A DNA stretch of 64,000 nucleotides, from assembly GCF_040365005.1 (NCBI RefSeq), contig NZ_BAABWV010000014.1:94571-158570 (forward strand), given 5' to 3'. Source of the DNA: Antarcticimicrobium sp040365005 (GTDB taxonomy: Bacteria > Pseudomonadota > Alphaproteobacteria > Rhodobacterales > Rhodobacteraceae). Under the pieces are notes generated by a model, which saw only the letters and a program-made list of their open reading frames with translations, was not told the origin of the DNA and did no database searches. Made by a program: the position numbers and the translations under genes. Each line of letters starts with the position of its first letter. Position 1 is the stretch's first letter. This document shows, piece by piece, positions 16,141 to 23,458 of the stretch.

Positions 16141-16824
16141 ATGCAACAGGACGACACCAGGGAGCGGCTGCTGGATGCCGCATTGAACCACGTGGCCTTC
16201 GACGGATGGTCCGACACCACCTTCAAGGCCGCGGTCGCCGACGCGGGGATCGACCCGGTGCTGGCGCAGGCGATGTGTCCGCGCGGTGCGGTGGACCTCG
16301 CGCTTGCCTTTCACGCGCGCGGCGATGCGGCGATGCTGGATCTGCTGTCGGCAGCGCATCTGGACGGCATGCGGTTCAGCGACAAGATCGCACTCGCGGT
16401 GCGGTTCCGGCTCGAGGCGGTCCCGGACAAGGAGGCGGTGCGCCGGGGCGTGACCCTGTTTGCGCTGCCGCAGCACGCCGCCGCCGGCGCGCGCGCGATC
16501 TGGAACACCTGCGACCTGATCTGGACCACGCTGGGCGATACCTCGCGCGATGTGAACTGGTACACCAAGCGCGCCACGCTGTCGGCGGTCTATTCCTCGA
16601 CCGTGCTCTACTGGCTGGGTGACGACAGCCCGGGGCATGAGGCGACCTGGGCCTTTCTCGACCGGCGGATCGACGACGTGATGCGCTTCGAGGGGGTCAA
16701 GGGAAAGATCCGCAGCAACCCGCTGTTGAAACCGCTGCTGGCCGGGCCGGAATGGCTGGCGGGCCAGATCCGGGCGCCGAAGGACATGCGTGACGATCTG
16801 CCGGGCTCGCTCGGGGGGCGTTAA
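16141..16824 (+). CDS. COQ9 family protein
   Basis: A protein of about 227 residues matching the COQ9 family, TetR-fold lipid-binding proteins needed for ubiquinone biosynthesis in mitochondria and thought to act likewise in alphaproteobacteria. Visible: RERLLDAALNHVAFDGWSDTTF at the N-terminus, the DVNWYTKRATLSAVYSSTVLYWLGDDSPG core, and the WAFLDRRIDDVMRFEGVKGK tail. The start is uncertain: ATG at 16141 has AGAGGA upstream and gives the family N-terminus, while ATG 16108 and GTG 16087 are in frame but lack a ribosome binding site. It ends convergently with the next gene, sharing TTAA as both stops. Confidence 0.88.
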   Translation: MQQDDTRERLLDAALNHVAFDGWSDTTFKAAVADAGIDPVLAQAMCPRGAVDLALAFHARGDAAMLDLLSAAHLDGMRFSDKIALAVRFRLEAVPDKEAVRRGVTLFALPQHAAAGARAIWNTCDLIWTTLGDTSRDVNWYTKRATLSAVYSSTVLYWLGDDSPGHEATWAFLDRRIDDVMRFEGVKGKIRSNPLLKPLLAGPEWLAGQIRAPKDMRDDLPGSLGGR

Positions 16825-17174
16825 ATCACGGTGCTGAGCGTCACCGCATGCAGTGCGCTGAGTGCGAGGGCACCCCGGACCAGCGGGCTACGTGGCAGCG
16901 CCAAAAGGCTCATGACCGACCAGACGATCTGGGTGGGCAACAGCCCCAGCAACACCGCCATGGCGGTTTCGTCATGACCGGTGGGCCAGGCGTAGAGGCC
17001 CAGCGTGCTGAGCAGGGCGAGGGTGAGCAAGAGGCAGCCCAACAGCCGGCGGGACGGGGACTCCGGCCCCAGGATTGTACAAACCGCCGGGCGGCCTGAC
17101 AGCGCCAGCCAGCCCAGCGGCAGGGTGACGGCGACATTGGCGCCAAGCGAGATATAGAGCATCAGTGGAAACAT
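16821..17174 (-). CDS. Hypothetical membrane protein, four hydrophobic segments
   Basis: A 117-residue protein that I do not recognise. Four hydrophobic stretches are visible (about 2-25, 44-63, 72-93 and 98-117), joined by short polar loops, so it is probably a small integral membrane protein. It is convergent with the COQ9 gene and the stop codons overlap in the tetranucleotide TTAA. Base composition matches the neighbours. No functional inference is possible. Confidence 0.6.
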   Translation of the reverse strand: MFPLMLYISLGANVAVTLPLGWLALSGRPAVCTILGPESPSRRLLGCLLLTLALLSTLGLYAWPTGHDETAMAVLLGLLPTQIVWSVMSLLALPRSPLVRGALALSALHAVTLSTVI

Positions 17175-17304
17175 GGGCCGGACCCTAGCCGATTGCGGCC
17201 GGGGGGCAAGCGGCGGCGCTCACTCGCGTCGTGGAAAATTTCGGTGTATGCCGGGGGCAAATCGAACAGGGCGCGGGGCCGCGCCAAGCAGGAAGGACGA
17301 CCAG

Positions 17305-18288
17305 ATGAGCGAAACCATGCGAGCCGTCGAGATCAGCGAACCGGGCGGGCCGGAGGTTCTGAAACTGGCCGAGCGCCCGGTGCCGCAGCCGGGTCATGGG
17401 CAGGTGGTGATCAAGGTGGCCTATGCCGGTGTCAACCGGCCCGACGCGCTGCAACGGGCGGGGGCCTATGCGCCGCCGCCGGGGGCCAGCGACCTGCCGG
17501 GGCTGGAGGCCTCGGGTGAGGTGGTGGCGCTGGGCGACGGGGTCAGTGAATGGGCCGTCGGGGACCAGGTCTGCGCGCTGCTGCCCGGCGGCGGCTATGC
17601 CGAGTATGTCGCTACCCCTGCCGCCCATTGCCTGCGCCTGCCCGAGGGGATGGGGCTGAAACAGGCCGCCTGCCTGCCCGAAACCTTTTTCACCGTCTGG
17701 ACCAACGTGTTCAACCGGGGCGGGCTGACCGGCGGCGAGCGGTTCCTTGTCCATGGCGGCACCTCGGGGATCGGCACCACGGCGATCCAGCTGGCAAACG
17801 CCTTTGGCGCGCGGGTCTTCGCGACGGCGGGATCGGACGAGAAATGCAAGGTCTGCACCGACCTGGGCGCCGAGCGCGCGATCAACTACCGCGACGAGGA
17901 TTTCGTCGAGGTGCTGCGCGCGGCGGGCGGGGCCGACCTGATCCTCGACATGGTGGGGGGCGATTACATCCCGCGCAACGTCAAGGCATTGGCCAACGAT
18001 GGGCGGCTGGTGCAGATCGCCTTTCTGAGCGGGCCGAAGGTCGAGCTGAACTTTGCCCAGGTGATGGCGCGGCGGCTGACGATCACCGGCTCGACCCTGC
18101 GGCCGCAGAGCGACCTGGCCAAGGCGCGCATCGCGCAGGATCTGGCCGAGAAGGTCTGGCCGCTGCTGGACGCGGGCCGTGTCGCCCCGGTGATGGACAG
18201 CGAGTTCCCGCTGGCAGAGGCCGCTGCCGCCCATGCCCGTCTGGAAAGCGCGGGCCATATCGGCAAGGTGGTGCTGAAGGTGGCGTGA
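17305..18288 (+). CDS. NAD(P)H-quinone oxidoreductase, zinc-less MDR family (QorB/PIG3-like)
   Basis: A 327-residue medium-chain dehydrogenase/reductase without the catalytic zinc ligands. The N-terminal GroES-like part has YAGVNRPDALQRAG and LPGLEASGEVVALG; the Rossmann part has the nucleotide loop VHGGTSGIGTTAIQLA and the specificity segment TAGSDEKCKVCTDLGAERAINY. The pattern ETFFTVWTNVF...GGTSGIG is that of human TP53I3/PIG3-type quinone oxidoreductases. ATG at 17305 follows GGAAGGA. A second quinone oxidoreductase of equal length lies 1.1 kb downstream beyond the DUF2189 gene. Confidence 0.88.
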   Translation: MSETMRAVEISEPGGPEVLKLAERPVPQPGHGQVVIKVAYAGVNRPDALQRAGAYAPPPGASDLPGLEASGEVVALGDGVSEWAVGDQVCALLPGGGYAEYVATPAAHCLRLPEGMGLKQAACLPETFFTVWTNVFNRGGLTGGERFLVHGGTSGIGTTAIQLANAFGARVFATAGSDEKCKVCTDLGAERAINYRDEDFVEVLRAAGGADLILDMVGGDYIPRNVKALANDGRLVQIAFLSGPKVELNFAQVMARRLTITGSTLRPQSDLAKARIAQDLAEKVWPLLDAGRVAPVMDSEFPLAEAAAAHARLESAGHIGKVVLKVA

Positions 18289-18314
18289 GGCGCCCGACGC
18301 AGACCGAGTGACAA

Positions 18315-18339
18315 AGGGCCGGGCGCAACACCCGGCCCT
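18315..18339. terminator. Bidirectional hairpin between convergent genes
   Basis: Perfect 9-bp arms AGGGCCGGG (18315-18323) and CCCGGCCCT (18331-18339) lie between the ends of the quinone oxidoreductase gene and the convergent DUF2189 gene, with short A/T flanks (ACAAA upstream). It can serve as a terminator for both. Confidence 0.65.
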
Positions 18340-18343
18340 CCCG

Positions 18344-19201
18344 TCACTCCACCGCGCGGCGGTAGAAATGCCAGCTCGCGTGGCCCAGAACCGGCAGGAC
18401 CACCACCAGCCCCAGCAGCAGCGGCAGCGCCCCGAGCACCAGGGCGCCGCCGATCAGCGCGCCCCAGCTCAGCACCACGCGCGGGTTGTCGCGCAGCAGC
18501 CGGACCGAGGTCGCCACCGCCACCGGCACGCCCACGTCGCGCGCCAGCAGCAGCGGGAAGGAGACCACGCTGATCGCCAGCGCCGCCAGCGCGAAACAGA
18601 ACCCCACGAGGGTTCCCGCGATGGCCATGATCCAGCCCGCCGGGGTCGTCGCCACGTCGCGCAGGAAGCCGGGGATCGAGGTTGGCGCGGCCGGTCCCAG
18701 GGTCCAGCCATAGATCGTATGTGCCGCGATCATCCAGCCGACGAACAGCGCCGAGAGGTAGCCCCCCAGCACCAGCACGGCGCCGAAGCGGGGATGGCGC
18801 ACCACCCCCAGCCCGTCGAGCCAGCTGGCGCTTTGACCCGCTTCGCGCCTGCGGCTCATCTCGTAGAGGCCGACCGCCGCCACCGGACCCAGCAGGGCAA
18901 AGCCCAGAACCAGCGGCAGCAGGAGCGGTAGGAGCTGCATGTGCAGCGCCACCCCCATCAGCACCAGCCCCGCAGTTGGGTAGACCAGCACCAGGAACAT
19001 CACGTCGGTACGTCCGGCGAGGAAATCGCGCCAGCCTGCGCGCAGGGCGTGGCCGATATCCGCGATCTCCAGCTTGCGGGTGCGCGGCATTGCGGAGCTG
19101 TCATCCCCGCCCAGTTGCTCTGTCGCCGCGCCCAGGTGTCGCCCCGCCGCGCCCAGGTTCCGCGCCGCCCAGCTCAGCGGGTTTCCGATTGTCTGTGCCA
19201 T
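18344..19201 (-). CDS. DUF2189 domain-containing membrane protein
   Basis: A 285-residue integral membrane protein matching the DUF2189 family of uncharacterised proteobacterial proteins. After a hydrophilic N-terminus (residues 1-55), it has six hydrophobic segments, beginning with the characteristic LRAGWRDFLAGRTDVMFLVLVYPTAG entry. Further features are the LYEMSRRREAG loop and the GFCFALAALAISVVSFPLLLARD segment. Related proteins are often near cytochrome c oxidase or other respiratory genes, but here the neighbours are two quinone oxidoreductases. Function unknown. Confidence 0.8.
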   Translation of the reverse strand: MAQTIGNPLSWAARNLGAAGRHLGAATEQLGGDDSSAMPRTRKLEIADIGHALRAGWRDFLAGRTDVMFLVLVYPTAGLVLMGVALHMQLLPLLLPLVLGFALLGPVAAVGLYEMSRRREAGQSASWLDGLGVVRHPRFGAVLVLGGYLSALFVGWMIAAHTIYGWTLGPAAPTSIPGFLRDVATTPAGWIMAIAGTLVGFCFALAALAISVVSFPLLLARDVGVPVAVATSVRLLRDNPRVVLSWGALIGGALVLGALPLLLGLVVVLPVLGHASWHFYRRAVE

Positions 19202-19307
19202 TTCTCCTCCTCCATGGCGATGTGCTGCGCCGTGGGCCCGGATCCTGGCCTGACATCGCCGACGGCCAGACAGGGCGGCAACTTGCGAGAGTAGTCTAGC
19301 ATGAATT

Positions 19308-19341
19308 CGCCCCTCCCGCAGTCACGCCTTCGGGAGGGGCG
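19308..19341. other. Perfect 11-bp inverted repeat in a divergent intergenic region
   Basis: CGCCCCTCCCG (19308-19318) and CGGGAGGGGCG (19331-19341) are perfectly complementary around a 12-base loop. The repeat sits between the divergent DUF2189 and quinone oxidoreductase genes, about 87 bases before the ATG of the latter. No T tract follows on either strand, so a terminator role is unlikely; an operator or leader structure is possible. Confidence 0.5.
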
Positions 19342-19427
19342 CCGGGCGCGGTCAAAGGGCCATGGACACCGGCGCGGATTGCGGCATGATCGGCACCGGA
19401 AAAGAACAGCATAGGGAAGGGGACGCG

Positions 19428-20411
19428 ATGACCGAAACCGCACGCACCGTCATGTTTCACGAGGCCGGAGGGCCCGAGGTCATGCGGATCGAGGACCGCC
19501 CGCTGGGCGATCCCGGCCCCGGCGAGGTCCGCATCCGGCACCGGGTCTGCGGGCTGAACTTCATCGACGTCTACCAGCGCAGCGGGCTTTACCCGATGGA
19601 ATTGCCGCACGCGCTGGGCATGGAGGCCGCCGGCGTGATCGAGGCGGTGGGCGAGGGGGTGAGCCACCTCAAGCCGGGTGACCGTGCCGCCTATGCGGCG
19701 ATGCCGCCGGGCGCCTATTCCGAGGCCCGGGTGATGCCGGCCGCGCAGGTCTGTCCGCTGCCCGATGCCATCGGGTTCGAGACCGCCGCCGCGATGATGC
19801 TCAAGGGGATGACGGTGGAATATCTGTTTCACCGCACCACGCCGCTGAAACGCGGCGATACCGTGCTGTTTCATGCCGCCGCCGGGGGCGTCGGGCTGAT
19901 CGCTTGTCAATGGGCCCGGTCCGAGGGGATCACCCTGATCGGCACCGCCGGGACCGACGAGAAATGCCGCCTCGCGCTGGACCACGGCGCGAGCCATTGC
20001 ATCAACTACCGGACCGAGGATTTCGCCGCCCGCGTGCGCGAGCTGACCGGCGGCAAAGGGGTGGACGCGGTGATGGATTCCGTGGGCAAGGACACCTTCG
20101 AAGGCTCGCTTGATTGCCTCAAGCCGCTGGGCATGATGATCTCTTTTGGCAATGCCTCGGGGCCGGTGCCGCCCTTCAACCTTGCCGTGCTGGCGCAGAA
20201 GGGATCGCTCAAGATCACCCGGCCCACGCTGTTCGCCCATACCGCCGATCCCGAGGCCTGCCAGGCAATGGCGCGGCACCTGTTCACCAAGGTGCTGGAT
20301 GGCGACGTCTCGATCCGCATCGACCAGCGGTTTCCGCTCGAACAGGTCGTCGAGGCGCATCGCACGCTGGAGGCGCGGGCGACCACCGGGAGCACGGTGC
20401 TGGAACTCTGA
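19428..20411 (+). CDS. qor: Quinone oxidoreductase, zinc-less MDR family (QorA-like)
   Basis: A 327-residue NADPH:quinone oxidoreductase of the zeta-crystallin/QorA type. Seen: RHRVCGLNFIDVYQRSGLYP, LGMEAAGVIEAVGEGV, the nucleotide loop FHAAAGGVGLIACQWAR and the TAGTDEKCRLALDHGASHCINY segment; the C-terminus EAHRTLEARATTGSTVLEL is typical. It has no zinc ligands. ATG at 19428 is preceded by AGGGAAGGGG; the frame extends upstream without homology. It is paralogous to the gene at 17305-18288 but of a different subclass. Confidence 0.9.
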   Translation: MTETARTVMFHEAGGPEVMRIEDRPLGDPGPGEVRIRHRVCGLNFIDVYQRSGLYPMELPHALGMEAAGVIEAVGEGVSHLKPGDRAAYAAMPPGAYSEARVMPAAQVCPLPDAIGFETAAAMMLKGMTVEYLFHRTTPLKRGDTVLFHAAAGGVGLIACQWARSEGITLIGTAGTDEKCRLALDHGASHCINYRTEDFAARVRELTGGKGVDAVMDSVGKDTFEGSLDCLKPLGMMISFGNASGPVPPFNLAVLAQKGSLKITRPTLFAHTADPEACQAMARHLFTKVLDGDVSIRIDQRFPLEQVVEAHRTLEARATTGSTVLEL

Positions 20412-20432
20412 GCGCCGCGCAGACCGAAGACA

Positions 20433-20458
20433 GGCGGCGGGCCCCTTGGCCTGCCGCC
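20433..20458. terminator. Hairpin between convergent qor and RNase T2 genes
   Basis: GGCGGCGGGCC (20433-20443) pairs with GGCCTGCCGCC (20448-20458) with one G-T wobble around a four-base loop. It lies just before the RNase T2 stop codon and after the qor stop, and probably terminates both. There is no long T tract. Confidence 0.55.
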
Positions 20459-20459
20459 C

Positions 20460-21098
20460 CTATCGCACCGGCGCGAAGACGGCGTCCTTCAGCGGGCAGT
20501 CGGCGATGGTGTCGCGGCCGCAGGGGACCGGTTTGAGGTCGCGCGACAGGCACAGCCGGGCCTCGTGGATGTGGCCGTCCTTGCAGGTGATGGTCAGCAT
20601 GTCGCGGCTCCAGCCCGGGTTGGCCTGCAGAAACGCCTGTTCCACCACGCTGGCGGGGAGTTTCACCGGCTTGTCGAGCTTGCGGAAGATCTCGGGGCGG
20701 TTCACCGTCGCGTAGGCGCGGCGCGACAGGGCGAAGTAATCGCGCGCCGAGAGGCCGGAACAGGTGCCGTGTTTCTTCCACTGGTGCCAGGCGAGGCCGG
20801 GGCTGCCCATGATATCGGCCATTTCCGCCGTCATGCCACGGGTGGGGGGCGCCTCGACCGTGCGGCAGTAGGCCGGCCAGCCGCGGTGGTATTGCGGCCA
20901 CAGCCCGTGCAGCACCCAGCCGTGATCGTGGCGCGGGTGGCATTGGTCCGATCCGCGCGCGTCGCCCTCGGTGGCGCACCAGTTCGGCGACCAGCTCAGG
21001 CTGAGCACGTAGTAGTCGAATTCGCCGGCCTTTTCACCGTCGGCCAGCGCGGGCAGGGGGGACAGGCAGGCCAGCAGCCACAGGACGATCCAGCGCAT
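20460..21098 (-). CDS. Ribonuclease T2 family protein, secreted
   Basis: A 212-residue RNase T2. A signal peptide (MRWIVLWLLACLSPLPALA) directs it to the periplasm. Both catalytic sequences are present: CAS I as WVLHGLWPQY with His64, and CAS II as WHQWKKHGTC (104-113) with His105, Glu replaced by Gln106 in the usual HEW position, and His110. It degrades RNA endonucleolytically through 2',3'-cyclic intermediates. In CAS II the common reading is HEWxKHGxC, so Gln106 in place of Glu is a notable change, although the two histidines are kept. Cysteines that can form disulfides are numerous (Cys41, 53, 78, 113). Confidence 0.9.
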   Translation of the reverse strand: MRWIVLWLLACLSPLPALADGEKAGEFDYYVLSLSWSPNWCATEGDARGSDQCHPRHDHGWVLHGLWPQYHRGWPAYCRTVEAPPTRGMTAEMADIMGSPGLAWHQWKKHGTCSGLSARDYFALSRRAYATVNRPEIFRKLDKPVKLPASVVEQAFLQANPGWSRDMLTITCKDGHIHEARLCLSRDLKPVPCGRDTIADCPLKDAVFAPVR

Positions 21099-21228
21099 TC
21101 ACTCTTTCCTTATGCGTTCCGCGCCACTATATAGGCGCCAAGTTCCCCGACAATGGTAACTCGTTCCGGACCCTCCGGGACCGCCGATTTCAGGCGACGG
21201 GGAAGTTTTGTTTGAAGGAGATGTACAC

Positions 21229-21996
21229 ATGGCAAAACCCCTTATGGCGAAAGCAACCGCCGTGTGGCTGGTGGACAACACGACGATCAGCTTCAAGCAG
21301 ATCGCCGATTTCGTCGGCATGCACGAGTTGGAGATCCAGGGGATCGCGGACGGCGATGTTGCCGCCGGGGTGAAGGGGTTCGACCCGGTCGCCAACAACC
21401 AGCTGACCCAGGAAGAGATCGACAACGCCGAGAAGAACCCGCTGTACAAGCTCAAGCTGAAGTACAACCCGGCCGCCCAGGGCGAGGAAAAACGCCGTGG
21501 TCCGCGCTATACCCCGCTGTCCAAGCGGCAGGACCGCCCGGCGTCGATCCTGTGGCTGGTGAAATTCCACCCCGAGCTGAGCGACGGCCAGGTCTCCAAG
21601 CTGGTGGGCACGACCAAGCCGACGATCCAGGCGATCCGCGAGCGTACCCACTGGAACATCGCCAACATCCAGCCGATCGACCCGGTGGCACTCGGCCTGT
21701 GCAAGCAGTCCGAGCTTGACGCCGCCGTGCAGAAGGCCGCCGCCAAGAAGGCCGCCGATGGCGAAGTGATGAGCGACGACGAGCGCCGCAAGCTGGTCAG
21801 CACCGAGCAATCGCTGGGCATGGAAGCCGAACCCAAGATCCCGACCGCGATCGAGGGGCTGGAAACCTTTTCCCTGTCCGGCTCGGACGACAGGCCGGGC
21901 AACTCCGATCCGGTGCCGGACGCCGACAGCTTCTTCAACCTGCCGGATGCGGATGAGGACGACGAGGACGAGGACGACAAAGATCCGCGTTTCTGA
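21229..21996 (+). CDS. trcR: Cell cycle transcriptional regulator TrcR (DUF1013)
   Basis: A 255-residue protein of the alphaproteobacterial DUF1013 family, named TrcR and linked to cell-cycle transcription. Conserved core: MAKPLMAKATAVWLVDNTTISFKQIADF at the N-terminus, DNAEKNPLYKLKLKYN, and a second helix-turn-helix-like part DGQVSKLVGTTKPTIQAIRERTHWN. The C-terminal 40 residues are a very acidic tail (DADEDDEDEDDKD). The ATG at 21229 has a strong GAAGGAG ribosome binding site at 21214-21220, ruling out the upstream in-frame start. A GAAA-loop terminator hairpin follows. Confidence 0.92.
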   Translation: MAKPLMAKATAVWLVDNTTISFKQIADFVGMHELEIQGIADGDVAAGVKGFDPVANNQLTQEEIDNAEKNPLYKLKLKYNPAAQGEEKRRGPRYTPLSKRQDRPASILWLVKFHPELSDGQVSKLVGTTKPTIQAIRERTHWNIANIQPIDPVALGLCKQSELDAAVQKAAAKKAADGEVMSDDERRKLVSTEQSLGMEAEPKIPTAIEGLETFSLSGSDDRPGNSDPVPDADSFFNLPDADEDDEDEDDKDPRF

Positions 21997-22007
21997 GACC
22001 GGTCTTG

Positions 22008-22029
22008 CGGCGCGGGGAAACCCGCGCCG
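22008..22029. terminator. GAAA-tetraloop hairpin after trcR
   Basis: CGGCGCGGG (22008-22016) and CCCGCGCCG (22021-22029) form a perfect 9-bp stem with a GAAA loop, placed 12 bases after the trcR stop and touching the stop of the convergent gene. Likely shared terminator, though without a long T tract. Confidence 0.7.
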
Positions 22030-22030
22030 T

Positions 22031-22444
22031 CTAGCCCCGCGCGACCACCCGTTGCAGCCAGGGGATCAGCCCGAACCCCAGCTGCCCGGCCAGCCCCAGC
22101 GCGCCCTGAGGGGTTGCCAGCGTCGCCAGAAAGGCGCCGGGTGTCTGGCCGAACGCCAGTGCGGCCAGCGCCAGTTCCGCCACCAACAGCAGGATCAGCG
22201 CGAGCCCGCCCATGACCAGCCGGCGGCCCGCGCCCGCCAGCGCCGGGCGCCCCCGCGTGAGCCGCGCGGCAACGATCCAGGACAGCCCCAGCATCACCGG
22301 CAGTTCCAGCGCCACGGCGGCCACCGGCCCGACGGTCGGGGCAAGGATCAGCGTGCGGATCGTGCCCAGCACCACGCCGCAGGCGAAGAGGATCAGGAAA
22401 TAAAGCACCCCCGCGCCGACCGGGGAGAGGGCTGGGCGCGCCAT
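22031..22444 (-). CDS. Hypothetical membrane protein
   Basis: A 137-residue, strongly hydrophobic protein with three to four membrane segments (about 8-32, 38-60, 70-93 and 108-126). I do not recognise a family. It starts 8 bases after the recR stop (recR ends at 22453 on the same strand) and is thus probably the last gene of the ebfC-recR unit. The long open frame continuing upstream to 22879 is only the shadow of recR; the ATG at 22444 is the first start outside it. Confidence 0.65.
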   Translation of the reverse strand: MARPALSPVGAGVLYFLILFACGVVLGTIRTLILAPTVGPVAAVALELPVMLGLSWIVAARLTRGRPALAGAGRRLVMGGLALILLLVAELALAALAFGQTPGAFLATLATPQGALGLAGQLGFGLIPWLQRVVARG

Positions 22445-22452
22445 TGCCGGCC

Positions 22453-23046
22453 CTACAGCTCCTTGCGGGCGCGCAGCGCCGCGCTGATGGTGCCGTCGTC
22501 GAGATAATCCAGCTCGCCCCCGATCGGCACCCCCTGCGCCAGCGAGGTCAGCCTGACCTGCCCCTCCAACTGGTCGGCGATGTAATGGGCGGTGGTCTGC
22601 CCCTCGACGGTGGCGTTCAGCGCCAGGATCACCTCGGAGATCTGCTCGGAGGCGATCCGGTCGATCAGACGGGGAATGCGCAATTCTTCCGGCCCGACCG
22701 AATCCAGCGCCGAGAGCGTGCCGCCCAGCACGTGATAGCGGCCCTTGAACACGCCAGCGCGCTCCATCGCCCAGAGATCGGCGACGTCCTCGACCACGCA
22801 AAGCTCGCCGGTGGCGCGTTTCTCGCTGTTGCAGATGTCGCAGATGTCGCCGGTGCCCACGTTGCCGCAGTTGAGGCATTCGCGGGCGGTGGCGGCGACC
22901 GTCTGCATCGCGTCGGCCAGCGGCGTCAGCAGCAGCGCGCGCTTGCGGATCAGGTGCAGCACCGCGCGCCGGGCCGAGCGCGGCCCGAGACCCGGCAGCT
23001 TGGCCATCAGGTCGATCAGGGCCTCGATTTCGCCGGTGGAACTCAC
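22453..23046 (-). CDS. recR: Recombination protein RecR
   Basis: A 197-residue RecR. The N-terminal helix-hairpin-helix (KLPGLGPRSARRAVLHLI), the C4 zinc finger (CLNCGN...CDIC, about residues 57-71), and the Toprim domain with CVVEDVADLWAMER are all visible. RecR works with RecF/RecO in loading RecA at gaps. It lies 33 bases after ebfC on the same strand, the conserved ebfC-recR order. Confidence 0.96.
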   Translation of the reverse strand: MSSTGEIEALIDLMAKLPGLGPRSARRAVLHLIRKRALLLTPLADAMQTVAATARECLNCGNVGTGDICDICNSEKRATGELCVVEDVADLWAMERAGVFKGRYHVLGGTLSALDSVGPEELRIPRLIDRIASEQISEVILALNATVEGQTTAHYIADQLEGQVRLTSLAQGVPIGGELDYLDDGTISAALRARKEL

Positions 23047-23079
23047 GCGCGGTGCCGTCCGTTCAGGTCAAGCCACCGT

Positions 23080-23424
23080 TCAGAACGGCAGCTTGATATC
23101 CTTGGGCAGGCCCATGCCTTCGGTCAGGGCGGCCATTTCCTGCTGTGCCTTTTCCGCCGCCTTGGTCTGGGCGTCCTTGATGGCGGCCAGGATCAGGTCC
23201 TCGACCACCTCCTTGTCGTCGCCATTGAAGATCGACGGGTCGATGTCCAGCGCGGTCAGCTCGCCCTTGGCGGTGGCGGTGGCCTTGACCAGGCCAGCGC
23301 CGGATTCGCCGGTGACGCTCAGGTTGGCCAGATCGTCCTGCATCTGGGCCATTTTGGTCTGCAGTTCCTGTGCGGATTTCATCATCTTGGCCATGTCGCC
23401 AAGTCCGCCCAAACCTTTCAGCAT
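23080..23424 (-). CDS. ebfC: YbaB/EbfC family nucleoid-associated protein
   Basis: A 114-residue YbaB/EbfC DNA-binding protein: MLKGLGGLGDMAKMMKSAQELQ start, the long N-terminal helix, the VTGESGAGLVKATATAKGEL strands, and DLILAAIKDAQTKAAEKAQQEM at the C-terminus. These small dimers bind and cover DNA. Normally the gene lies directly behind dnaX; here it is separated from dnaX by an AraC-family regulator and a hydrolase gene. The ATG at 23424 has TAGGAGATAAC-like purines (CAGGAGATAAC on the minus strand) immediately upstream. Confidence 0.94.
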   Translation of the reverse strand: MLKGLGGLGDMAKMMKSAQELQTKMAQMQDDLANLSVTGESGAGLVKATATAKGELTALDIDPSIFNGDDKEVVEDLILAAIKDAQTKAAEKAQQEMAALTEGMGLPKDIKLPF

Positions 23425-23458
23425 CGTTATCTCCTGTGAGGAATGCGTTCGTTGGACC

